Positions 26,126 to 34,019 of a stretch of 64,000 nt of DNA are shown piece by piece (position 1 is the stretch's first letter; each line of letters begins with the position of its first letter). A program made the position numbers and the translations under genes. The notes below the pieces were generated by a model. That model searched no databases. It had not been told where the DNA came from and saw only the letters and a program-made list of their open reading frames with translations. Origin of the DNA: JBBQYA01 sp031412335 (lineage in GTDB: Bacteria > Bacteroidota > Bacteroidia > Sphingobacteriales > Sphingobacteriaceae); contig JANOCT010000015.1 in assembly GCA_031412335.1 (NCBI GenBank), positions 19,627 to 83,626 of the forward strand, read 5' to 3'.

Positions 26126-26731
26126 CTAATCATCTAATCCTTTTCCTGCTAGGATTTGAGAGATGGATTTTTCTACTCTGTCTTCACGCGTTTTAGATTG
26201 TTTAGGTGCTGAAAAATAAAGTAAATACGCTCGCTGACGGCCAGGGGTTAAAGATTCAAAAGCAACTTTTAAAGCTGAGCCAATTTCCGAAGATAATTTA
26301 CGTTGAAATTCATCTGTCATTTTAAATTCAGTTGGCTTTTTAAGTTCTACTTTTAAACCTGCTTTTTCAACCTCCATAGCTTCATAAATATAAGTTTTAA
26401 TTATATTCTCCATTTCAATTATTTGCTGAATACTAGTAAAACGAATTTGACGCGCTGCTTGAACATTTTCTGTTTGCTGAATTAGAATTTTATTATTATC
26501 AGCTAATAATGCGCCTTTGAAAAATAAAATAGCACAATACTCTTTAAAAACGTGGATCAGAATTAAATTACTCTTTCGAAAAGTATAACAAGGTACACCC
26601 CACTTTAATTCTTCAGAAAGGCCGCCTGAATGGTCGTTTGGTAAACAATTAAGAACTATCGTTCTTAATTTATTAATTTCTACTTGCCATTTGTTTGGTT
26701 TATTAAAATAAAAATCAACTTTTGGATTCAT
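26126..26731 (-). CDS. YdeI/OmpD-associated family protein (DUF1801-like N-terminus)
   Basis: A 201-residue soluble protein. The N-terminal ~120 residues are a DUF1801-type domain (KWQVEINKLRTIVLNCL, LSEELKWGVPCYTF, YCAILFFKGALL). The C-terminal part is the YdeI/OmdA motif region, with FESLTPGRQRAYLLYFSAPKQSKTREDRVEKSISQILAGKGL. I chose the ATG at 26731 because family members start close to the aromatic FYFNKPNKWQ segment. An in-frame ATG at 26776 would add 15 atypical residues. The function is not established. It is downstream of a terminator, separate from the disordered-protein gene. Confidence 0.82.
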   Translation of the reverse strand: MNPKVDFYFNKPNKWQVEINKLRTIVLNCLPNDHSGGLSEELKWGVPCYTFRKSNLILIHVFKEYCAILFFKGALLADNNKILIQQTENVQAARQIRFTSIQQIIEMENIIKTYIYEAMEVEKAGLKVELKKPTEFKMTDEFQRKLSSEIGSALKVAFESLTPGRQRAYLLYFSAPKQSKTREDRVEKSISQILAGKGLDD

Positions 26732-26833
26732 TATATTCAAGAAATTATGTGGAAATCTAAGGATAATTTTGAACAATAGGATTTTATCTAATAGTTGAGA
26801 AATATGGTTACTTCTTTATAAAATTGTAAAAGC

Positions 26834-26867
26834 AAAAAAAACCGGAGGCTCTCACTTCTCCGGTTTT
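26834..26867 (-). terminator. Intrinsic terminator of the GH130-glycosyltransferase operon
   Basis: Perfect 10-bp stem AAAACCGGAG/CTCCGGTTTT (26838-26847 with 26858-26867) and a 10-nt loop, followed on the minus strand by T. It lies 35 nt after the stop of the hydrophilic protein gene and marks the end of the three-gene unit. Confidence 0.9.
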
Positions 26868-26901
26868 CATTGTTTTACTAATACTCATTACTCATAATTT
26901 T

Positions 26902-27369
26902 CTATTCATCTCTTTTCCGATCCTCATTAATTACCTCTTGATTTAGTTTATTCACTAATTCTACATTATTTGCCGGATCCTCATTGTCGTCGCTTATTTT
27001 CTCATTCATTGTAACTTTTTCATCCAATTCTTCATCATCCCATTCCATACTTGGCCGATATGATCTTCCATTTGTCATGACATCCTTTCTGTCAACACTT
27101 TCATTTTTAATTATTTGTTCCATTTTATTTCCAGCAGAGGCAGAATCCGGTGATCCATCTTGCCGACTAAAATTTATTGATCCATCAGTTGAATCATTTG
27201 TTTTAGCGTTGTTTTTGCCAGATTCAGATGATCTTTGAGACTCATCTTTTGCAAAAAATGCATTGTAAAATTGATTGCCAGAATTTATACCTGGCTGAAA
27301 ATTCGCTTGATTTCTTTGATGATGATTTTCATTTTGAAAATTAAAATCACCTATTTGGTTCGTTTTCAT
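26902..27369 (-). CDS. Hydrophilic, probably disordered protein at the end of the GH130/GT operon
   Basis: A 155-residue protein without recognised domain, signal peptide or membrane segment. It is dominated by Asn, Gln, Ser, Asp, Glu, Lys and Gly. The first half is Asn/Gln/Phe-rich (FNFQNENHHQRNQANFQPG), the second half acidic (WDDEELDEKVTMNEKISDDNEDPAN), ending Arg/Lys/Asp/Glu. This is typical of intrinsically disordered, hydrophilin-like proteins. The gene begins 62 nt after the glycosyltransferase stop and ends at a strong terminator, so it is co-transcribed with the two carbohydrate genes. Reality of the gene is likely; function unknown. Confidence 0.65.
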   Translation of the reverse strand: MKTNQIGDFNFQNENHHQRNQANFQPGINSGNQFYNAFFAKDESQRSSESGKNNAKTNDSTDGSINFSRQDGSPDSASAGNKMEQIIKNESVDRKDVMTNGRSYRPSMEWDDEELDEKVTMNEKISDDNEDPANNVELVNKLNQEVINEDRKRDE

Positions 27370-27431
27370 ATTTTTATTATTTGTTTTTAAATGAATGATA
27401 ATAATCCTATAAATATTTTTCAGTAAATAAT

Positions 27432-29699
27432 TCAGGCTACACTGTTAATTGTATTTCTATTTTTTATTATGTCAAACACACTATTTCTTACGGGCAATAC
27501 AGTAGGTTTTAATTGTTCCATTGTTAATCTAGCAATTAAATAACAAACTGTTGATTCAGCACCTTGATTTTGGTTAATATGTCCATCTTCCAATCCATCA
27601 AAACAGCCTCCAGATACCGGATTATACACCATTTGATTTAATTTATTGTTTCCTAGAAACCAATTAAATGCTATTCGCATTTTTTTCAGATACTCAATAT
27701 TACCCGTCAACTCATAAAATTTATGCAGTGCAAGAATGGTGTATGTTACATCAATAGCTTGTTCACCTCCGATAGTTTTTGTACCACCTTTTACAAACCA
27801 TCCATCATTTGATATTAAATTTAAGGTGTTTTCTTCTACGGTATGAGAAAGTAAAAAATCAAAACTTTCAAATGCTATTTTGCGATGTTCTTCTTTTTGC
27901 GATGCTTCATATACAAAGCACATCGCCTCACTTAATACTGCATTTGCATAGGTAAGTGATTCTTCGAACCAATGCCAATCCTCAGTTCGCGTTTCATAAT
28001 ATCTAATGGCAAGCTTGTTTCCAAGTAAACATATTAATTCATTGATACTTTGAATTTTATTTTTTTTATTAAAATAACTTAATCCCTTAATACAAAAAGC
28101 GATAGCTCTTGGTGAGTTAAGTTCAGTAATCCAACCGAGACCTGCAATAATTGCTCGTTCAAGTTTCCAAATTAAATCTGGCTCAAGTGCAGTACCACAA
28201 CCAACGGTAAATCCCAAAGCCCAAATTGCTCTCCCATTTGAATCGTCTAAATTTTCAATATAATTTTGCGAAGTAAAGCGATGATTTTTATCCAAATAAT
28301 TTAAAAATCTTCCATCTGTCTGCTGACAATTTAAAACAAAATCAAGATAATGTTTCATCAAATATGTACTTGATTTATCTACAAATGATTGATTAAACAT
28401 GCATAATGCAATTAATGCCCTTGCATTATCGTCCACGGTATATCCAGATTCTATATCGGGAGTAGAAATTTTTGCAAACTGAATAAAGCCTGCATCGTCG
28501 GTCATTTTATTAAAATGATGTAATGAAATTGGAGGTAAAACCGGTGATAAATTTCCTTTATTGTTACCTAGAATATCAGAAAATAAATTCGAATGTGAAA
28601 TGGCTACATTTTCCCAAATGCTTGTTCTGGTTGCATGATAAGCATTCATACTCATGTTTTTCATTAATTCTGGATCACTCAACAATCTTTTTGCAGCTGT
28701 TGATAATTCATTTGGACTATTAAAATTAATTAAAACTCCAGTTCCTTCATCAAGCATTTCTTTTGCCTGTACAAACGAAGTTGAAATAATAGGACATCCC
28801 GAACTCATTGCATATAAAAAAGTTCCACTTACTGCCTGGTTCGGATCTTTGGAAGTAAATAAATAAATATCTGTTAATGCCAAATAATTAAGTAGTTCAT
28901 CCAATCCTAAATATTGGTTAATAAATTGAATATTGTCATTCAAATCATATTTACTCACTAAACTTTCTAAATAATTTCGATACTTTTCACCTTCATTAGC
29001 AGATACTTGGGGGTGAGTTTTTCCAATTATTAAATACAAAGAATCAGGAAACTCCTTACGAATTTCTACCATTGCTTCAATGCCAGTTTCAATACTTTTA
29101 TTCTCACTTATGAGTCCGAAAGTAGAAAACACTTTTTTGTTTTCAAGTCCGTAATGCTCTTTTAATACCTGTTTATCTTTCCACTCGGTAAGGTGAGTGC
29201 CATGGGGAATATGTACTATTTTTTCTCCAGGAATATTATAATCTGTTTGCAAAATTTCAGAGGAACGTTTCGTCATTGCAATCAATCGGTTTGCATTTTC
29301 ACATATTTTATTGATGATGGAAAACCTTTTAGAATCAGGATTTGGCAATACTGTATGAAAAGTAATGGTAACAGGTTTATTGAGAATAGCTAAAAAATCA
29401 ACAATATAATCGCCCATTTCACCTCCAAATAATCCGAATTCATGTTGAACACAAATCGCATCAAAAGAATCCTGATTGATTTTTTCTGCCGCAATTTTTA
29501 ACGCTAAAGTATCATCCGTATTGATTTTATATTTCACATTATCGGTAAAATAAAAATGTTCGCTACCTCGTATTAATGCACCAATACTAATATTTATTTG
29601 TTTGCCATAAGTACATTCAATTGCATTTATTAAGTCTTGAGAGAAAGTTGCTATGCCACAATGTTGTGGAGGAAAAGTTGTTAAAAATAAAATTTTCAT
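27432..29699 (-). CDS. Two-domain glycosyltransferase (GT4-like) with C-terminal alpha/alpha barrel domain
   Basis: A 755-residue cytoplasmic protein. Residues 1-~385 are a GT-B glycosyltransferase (GT4/GT1 type): FLTTFPPQHCGIATFSQDL, CVQHEFGLFGGEMGDYI, VTITFHTVLPNPD, VHIPHGTH, FGLISENKSIETGIEAM and DIYLFTSKDPNQAVSGTFLYAMSSGCPIISTS. Residues ~395-745 form an (alpha/alpha)6-like domain with GYTVDDNARALIAL, NYLDKNHRFTSQNYIENLDDSNGRAIWALG, EDWHWFEESLTYANAVLSEAM and GAESTVCYLIARL. The stop of the upstream GH130 gene is 4 nt before this start. Mannose-type chemistry is inferred from that neighbour only. Confidence 0.85.
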   Translation of the reverse strand: MKILFLTTFPPQHCGIATFSQDLINAIECTYGKQINISIGALIRGSEHFYFTDNVKYKINTDDTLALKIAAEKINQDSFDAICVQHEFGLFGGEMGDYIVDFLAILNKPVTITFHTVLPNPDSKRFSIINKICENANRLIAMTKRSSEILQTDYNIPGEKIVHIPHGTHLTEWKDKQVLKEHYGLENKKVFSTFGLISENKSIETGIEAMVEIRKEFPDSLYLIIGKTHPQVSANEGEKYRNYLESLVSKYDLNDNIQFINQYLGLDELLNYLALTDIYLFTSKDPNQAVSGTFLYAMSSGCPIISTSFVQAKEMLDEGTGVLINFNSPNELSTAAKRLLSDPELMKNMSMNAYHATRTSIWENVAISHSNLFSDILGNNKGNLSPVLPPISLHHFNKMTDDAGFIQFAKISTPDIESGYTVDDNARALIALCMFNQSFVDKSSTYLMKHYLDFVLNCQQTDGRFLNYLDKNHRFTSQNYIENLDDSNGRAIWALGFTVGCGTALEPDLIWKLERAIIAGLGWITELNSPRAIAFCIKGLSYFNKKNKIQSINELICLLGNKLAIRYYETRTEDWHWFEESLTYANAVLSEAMCFVYEASQKEEHRKIAFESFDFLLSHTVEENTLNLISNDGWFVKGGTKTIGGEQAIDVTYTILALHKFYELTGNIEYLKKMRIAFNWFLGNNKLNQMVYNPVSGGCFDGLEDGHINQNQGAESTVCYLIARLTMEQLKPTVLPVRNSVFDIIKNRNTINSVA

Positions 29700-29703
29700 T
29701 GTA

Positions 29704-30750
29704 TTAATTGGTATAATTATTAGATAATAAAGAAGACATTAATTCATTAAAAGAAAGAGAAACTACGCCAATACGAGAATCGCCAGCTCCATAATAAATA
29801 TATAATTTGTCTCCAACTTGCGCAGTCCCGGTTGGGAATACAACATTATTTACATGACCGATTACCTCCCATTTACGTTCGGGTGAAAACAATGGAAATT
29901 TCAATCTGCTAATCTCAATTGTTGGATCATTTAAATCCATTAGAGCCGCGGCTGCATGGTAAATTTTGAAATTTCCAATTGATTGAACACCGTGATAAAT
30001 TAATAGCCAACCTTCAGGTGTTTCTATCGGGACACTGCCGCCACCTATATAACTATACTCAAATTCGTGCTTTGGCTCAAGCATTATATATATTTTGAAA
30101 TGCATAAAGTAATCTTCCCAAAAGGCTTCAGTTAGTTCTGAAACATCATCAAAATAAACTATCTGAATTCCAGGCCAAATCCTATGCATTAATGCTAATT
30201 TTCCATTAATTTTTTTTGGGAAAAAAATAATATCCTTATCCCAAACCAGCATTTCTTTTAACTGTCTGAAGCTTTGCAGCATAATGATATGCTCAAAATA
30301 ACTTTCAGGTAAATCGCTGCATTTTTCGAGTAATACTTGAAATTTTTTTAAAGTTATGTGTGGTGTGATAATTCCTTTTCTTTCAAAATTAAATCCATCA
30401 GTAGAAGTAGCAAGGCTTCCAACTGCATTTAATCCGTCATAAGCAGTATAAGTTAAATAAAATGTATCGTCAATTTTTGTAATCCTAGGATCTTCTACTC
30501 CTTGCAGTTCAGATTCATGTACGCCAACAAAAATTGGTTTCTCCCAACGTTCAATAACAGTTAAAGGGTCAGATAATTTGCAATAACCTATAGTAGATTT
30601 GTTTCCTAAACTGACTGCTCGGTAATACATGTGAATTCCATCATCAACCTGGTAGCAAGTTGGATTAAAAACACCTTCGTTTTCGAAATCTAAATTGGTA
30701 GCTTCTAGAATTACCCCTTCTTTTTTAATATGAATATTATTATCTACCAT
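29704..30750 (-). CDS. GH130 family glycoside phosphorylase/hydrolase
   Basis: A five-bladed beta-propeller of 348 residues belonging to GH130, whose characterised members phosphorolyse or hydrolyse beta-mannosides. The family signature GVEDPRITKIDDTFYLTYTAYD is present with the catalytic Asp at 87. Other conserved pieces are GVFNPTCYQVDDGIHMYYRAV, KDIIFFPKKINGKLALMHRIWPGIQI, YIGGGSVPIETPEGWLLIYHGV and VIGHVNNVVFPTGTAQVGDKLYIYYGAGDSRIGVVSL. Whether it is a phosphorylase (binding Pi) or a hydrolase is not decided. It heads an operon with the glycosyltransferase and a disordered protein. Confidence 0.9.
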   Translation of the reverse strand: MVDNNIHIKKEGVILEATNLDFENEGVFNPTCYQVDDGIHMYYRAVSLGNKSTIGYCKLSDPLTVIERWEKPIFVGVHESELQGVEDPRITKIDDTFYLTYTAYDGLNAVGSLATSTDGFNFERKGIITPHITLKKFQVLLEKCSDLPESYFEHIIMLQSFRQLKEMLVWDKDIIFFPKKINGKLALMHRIWPGIQIVYFDDVSELTEAFWEDYFMHFKIYIMLEPKHEFEYSYIGGGSVPIETPEGWLLIYHGVQSIGNFKIYHAAAALMDLNDPTIEISRLKFPLFSPERKWEVIGHVNNVVFPTGTAQVGDKLYIYYGAGDSRIGVVSLSFNELMSSLLSNNYTN

Positions 30751-31175
30751 CTTTATTAATTTTTAATAAAAAATAAGTTTTTGAATTGAACTAAATAACT
30801 TTTAAAAATGAATTTCAAAAGGAGTAGGCTAATACTAGATTCAAAATAATGCCAGCATAATGTATTTTGAACTATTTTTCAATATATCTGATATGTGATC
30901 AAGATAATGTAACTGAATATATTCTCAACCCATATTTTACGAATAATGGAAGATCAATAATATGGATATCATGAATAATGGCATGGGTATTTTGAAATTC
31001 AGTCATTGAGAAGTTTCCATGCTTAGAGAAAATATTCTACACTCCATTTACAAAAAGAAAATTAACGTGGGGAAGAACCGATTTACTTATTAAAATTTAA
31101 AATATTGAACCTTTGGTATGGTTGTGAATACTATTTGGGTGATAAAAAATTAAAACTCACTCTCAAAAAAACTAA
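30751..31175. other. Non-coding divergent intergenic region
   Basis: 425 bp between the divergent GH130 operon and the hydrolase gene. It has no frame longer than about 20 codons that looks coding, no RNA gene and no strong inverted repeat. Promoters for both sides must lie here, but I could not match the phylum consensus convincingly. Confidence 0.6.
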
Positions 31176-32006
31176 ATGAGCTATTTAAAAATTTCGCAAT
31201 CCGGATCAGATAAACATGTTTCTATTTATTATGAAGACATTGGAACTGGAAAACCAGTAATATTTATCCATGGATGGCCAAGCAGCCACGAAATGTGGGA
31301 AAATCAAACATCCACACTTTCCCAACATGGGTATCGTTGTATTTCGTATGATCGAAGAGGTTTTGGAATTTCAGACAAACCATTTGATGGATATGATTAT
31401 AATACGTTAGCCTCAGATTTAAACGAATTAATTGAAGAGTTGAACTTAACTGATATTACGTTAGTTGGATTCTCTATGGGAGGTGGCGAAGTTGTTCGAT
31501 ATTTAGCAAAATATGGGGAAAGTAAAGTTTCAAAAGCTGTTTTGGTGAGTTCTGTATGTCCTTTTATGCTCAAAACACTTGACAATGAAAATGGAGTGGT
31601 TAAAAAGGTATTTGATGACATGATTGCTGGGTTAGTAAAAGATCGCGCTGATTTTTTAACTGGTTTTGGCAAAAACTTTTTCGGAGTGAATATGATTAAT
31701 AAACCTGTTAGCCAGGCAACTCTAGATTTTGCTCATTCTTTAGTGATGAGAGGAGCTCCTGTTGCTACCCAGAAATGTGTAAGAGCATTCACTGAGACAG
31801 ATTTTAGAAGCGATGTGAAGAAAATCAGTATACCGGTTTTAATTATACATGGCGATAGTGATAAAATAGTACCTATTGAGGTTAGCTCAGATATTACTTC
31901 CGAATTAATTCCCCATGCAGAATATATCAGGTATATTGATGCCCCTCATGGACTTTTCATTACACATAAAGATGAATTAAATAAAGATTTAATGAATTTT
32001 ATCTAA
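31176..32006 (+). CDS. Alpha/beta hydrolase (non-haem chloroperoxidase-like)
   Basis: Alpha/beta-hydrolase of 276 residues, cytoplasmic, close to the cofactor-free haloperoxidase/esterase group. It shows the oxyanion segment FIHGWPSSHEMWENQ, RCISYDRRGFGISDKP, the nucleophile elbow GFSMGGGE (Ser near residue 100), the acid in IIHGDSDKIVP, and the His in IDAPHGLFITH. All triad residues are in order. These enzymes act on esters or lactones and, with peracid, halogenate in vitro. The natural substrate is not readable. It is a single gene closed by a terminator. Confidence 0.93.
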   Translation: MSYLKISQSGSDKHVSIYYEDIGTGKPVIFIHGWPSSHEMWENQTSTLSQHGYRCISYDRRGFGISDKPFDGYDYNTLASDLNELIEELNLTDITLVGFSMGGGEVVRYLAKYGESKVSKAVLVSSVCPFMLKTLDNENGVVKKVFDDMIAGLVKDRADFLTGFGKNFFGVNMINKPVSQATLDFAHSLVMRGAPVATQKCVRAFTETDFRSDVKKISIPVLIIHGDSDKIVPIEVSSDITSELIPHAEYIRYIDAPHGLFITHKDELNKDLMNFI

Positions 32007-32036
32007 AAGTTTCCAAAACAAATTTTTCACTCATTT

Positions 32037-32076
32037 AAAAACCTTGATCTTTTAATATTGATAAAGGTTTTTATTT
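32037..32076 (+). terminator. Intrinsic terminator after the alpha/beta hydrolase gene
   Basis: Inverted repeat AAAAACCTT (32037-32045) with AAGGTTTTT (32064-32072), followed by T-rich sequence. It lies about 30 nt after the stop codon. The A-run on the left could let it also serve the convergent gene. Confidence 0.75.
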
Positions 32077-32082
32077 TTCGTT

Positions 32083-32125
32083 ATTACTTAAGTTAGAATA
32101 GAAATACTTTTCTAATTTAAGTAAT
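32083..32125. repeat. Long AT-rich inverted repeat between convergent genes
   Basis: Arms 32083-32098 and 32110-32125 are complementary over 15 of 16 positions, with an 11-nt spacer. There is no T-run directly after either arm, so it is not a standard terminator. It lies between the hydrolase terminator and the end of the small membrane protein gene on the other strand. Confidence 0.7.
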
Positions 32126-32163
32126 CATAATTTTAGAAATTTAAACTTTAGAAATGTAATTCG

Positions 32164-32352
32164 CTATTTTGCTTGATCAGAGGTATTTCTTATAAGCCCA
32201 ATGCCTGTAAAAAAGAAAATACCACCTAATACTGCATAGATAATCAAGTTTTTTGCTCCTTCTGAATTTTGAGAAAAACCCATTGCTGCATAGATTAATC
32301 CAGCTATTCCTAACAACGTTAATATAAGTCCGAAAATACGTTTTAAATTCAT
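32164..32352 (-). CDS. Small two-helix membrane protein
   Basis: A 62-residue protein with two predicted transmembrane helices (about residues 4-25 and 36-55) joined by a short hydrophilic loop (SQNSEGAKN), and a charged C-terminus. The Lys/Arg at the start suggests that both termini are cytoplasmic. I do not recognise a family; small proteins of this type are frequent in Bacteroidota and often stress-induced, which is only a general observation. It is monocistronic and convergent with the hydrolase gene. Confidence 0.6.
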   Translation of the reverse strand: MNLKRIFGLILTLLGIAGLIYAAMGFSQNSEGAKNLIIYAVLGGIFFFTGIGLIRNTSDQAK

Positions 32353-32537
32353 TTAGTTTTTTTAACCTATTTATTGCAAATAATCAGCCAATATGAATGT
32401 AGTTTTAATCAAGCTATCATTATAAAATAACTACTTATTTAATAAAAGAACTTTTTGATATAGGTTAATTCGAACAAAATTAAAATGTACATTACTAATA
32501 GAAAAGTCATTTTATTAGCAAATCCGAAACTGATTGT

Positions 32538-32545
32538 TAAATTTG
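32538..32545 (+). promoter_or_regulatory. Possible minus-7 element of the bioY promoter
   Basis: TAAATTTG matches TAnnTTTG fully. About 19-20 nt upstream there is only a partial minus-33 match (TTAG). A start near 32552 would give a leader of about 18 nt. Confidence 0.4.
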
Positions 32546-32569
32546 AATAGATAACTGACACCAAATTGC

Positions 32570-33109
32570 ATGAAAAACAAATCTAGTTTAGCTCAAACTA
32601 TTATTTTGATTCTGATTTTCTGTTTTTTATCCTTTGTTGGAGCCAAATTAACAGTAAAAGTAGCCGAAGTGCCTTTTACTTTACAAAGCCTTTTTGTGCT
32701 TCTCTCTGGTTTACTCGGTGGTCCAGTTGTTGGTTTTTTTTCACAATTATTATATTTATGCTTGGGTTGGTTTTTTCCTGTTTTCAGCAGCGATACCAAA
32801 TTTGGAGTTGAAGCATTTACTGCCCCTTCAGCCGGATTTTTACTAGCTTTTCCATTTGTAGCATTTATTTGTGGAATGTGGAATTCATTTACTCATCGTT
32901 TTTATCGTTTATTTTTAATTCCACTTACAGCCCATACTTTTTTATTTATATGTGGTATTATTGGCCTTATTAATATTGGTAATTTAAGTTTCGATAAATC
33001 GTTCAAAATCGGTTTTCTTGATCTGGCTTTATTCGGATATCTGAAATGCCTAATGGCAACTATGATTGCTTATTTATTTAATAATCGAATAAAAGGAGAA
33101 TTTAAATAG
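32570..33109 (+). CDS. bioY: Biotin transporter BioY (ECF S component)
   Basis: BioY, the biotin-binding membrane subunit of an energy-coupling-factor transporter, 179 residues with about six helices. Family motifs: FVGAKLTVKVAEVPFTLQSLFVLLSGLLGGPVVGFFSQLLYLCLGW near the N-terminus, FTAPSAGFLLAFPFVAFICG in the middle (the usual GPTGGYLxGF-type motif is changed to APSAGFLLAF), and a C-terminal helix. No bioM/bioN or ecfAT genes are next to it. It may use a shared ECF module or act alone, as reported for some BioY proteins. A short spacer separates it from the convergent UbiA gene. Confidence 0.88.
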   Translation: MKNKSSLAQTIILILIFCFLSFVGAKLTVKVAEVPFTLQSLFVLLSGLLGGPVVGFFSQLLYLCLGWFFPVFSSDTKFGVEAFTAPSAGFLLAFPFVAFICGMWNSFTHRFYRLFLIPLTAHTFLFICGIIGLINIGNLSFDKSFKIGFLDLALFGYLKCLMATMIAYLFNNRIKGEFK

Positions 33110-33136
33110 TTGTAGGAGAATTTTTTAGATATAGAT

Positions 33137-34018
33137 TTAAAAATATAATCTTATCAAACTCATTACAACAAAATAAAATAATAAGCAGCTTCCACTAATA
33201 AAATTCATACGCATACTATGTTTATAATTTGCGTTAATAGAATTTTTAAACACGAGATAGCTCCAGTATAAAAAATAAATAAGAACAGGAACAAGGCAAC
33301 CAAAAAAATAAGGAAATGCCATTTTATTTCCATTTAATAAGTAAAAATTATACATACAAATTCCAGCTATCAAAAACAAAATTGCTGAAAGTACGAAAGT
33401 ACCACGTACTCCAAAAAGTAAGCTAATGGTTTTGTCTCCTCGTTTTTTATCTTCTTTATGTTGGTAAACCTGGGTTAATGGATAGCCAGCACCCACTAAT
33501 AATGTTGCGGTACTTATTGCTAAAATTAATTCAGAGTTTAAATTAGGAAGTTTAACGCCCGCATTTATGCCAAATAAAAAAGTATATAACATAAAACCAC
33601 CTTGAAATAGCGCAACAGTAATAAAACTAACAATAGGATATTTTTTTAATCTAATTTTTGGATGGCTATATAATTTAGATATAATGCCATAGAAAAATGC
33701 CATAAATGCTAAAAGAGGATGAACTAATAAACATAGAATAATTCCAATGGCATCGAAAACAAGGGAAAAATCATATAATAGCCGATCAACAGGCGGTGGA
33801 TTTTTTATTAATGCAATACTTCCTTCATCTTTATCGAAATAGCTATTATATCCATTACTTGCTGGATAAATGAAAAAATGAAAAGCTATAAAAGTGATAA
33901 TTGAAGCCCAATTTACTGGGTTATTGCTTATTGATAAGGCGAAAAAAAATATTGGGGCTAAAAAAAAAGAAAACCCGAATCGTAAGTGAATTAAAGAATT
34001 TCTACTTCTTCCAAACAT
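33137..34018 (-). CDS. UbiA family prenyltransferase
   Basis: A 293-residue polytopic protein of the UbiA superfamily, which moves prenyl groups onto aromatic or other acceptors. The two Asp-rich sites are visible: NGYNSYFDKDEGSI (about residues 55-68) and YQHKEDKKRGDKT in the second half. Nine or so hydrophobic helices surround them. The isoprenoid acceptor is unknown. Menaquinone (MenA), tocopherol-type and lipid pathways are possible, and the sequence is not a canonical MenA. The M1 peptidase stop is 1 nt before this start, so the two genes form an operon. Confidence 0.82.
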   Translation of the reverse strand: MFGRSRNSLIHLRFGFSFFLAPIFFFALSISNNPVNWASIITFIAFHFFIYPASNGYNSYFDKDEGSIALIKNPPPVDRLLYDFSLVFDAIGIILCLLVHPLLAFMAFFYGIISKLYSHPKIRLKKYPIVSFITVALFQGGFMLYTFLFGINAGVKLPNLNSELILAISTATLLVGAGYPLTQVYQHKEDKKRGDKTISLLFGVRGTFVLSAILFLIAGICMYNFYLLNGNKMAFPYFFGCLVPVLIYFLYWSYLVFKNSINANYKHSMRMNFISGSCLLFYFVVMSLIRLYF

Positions 34019-34019
34019 G

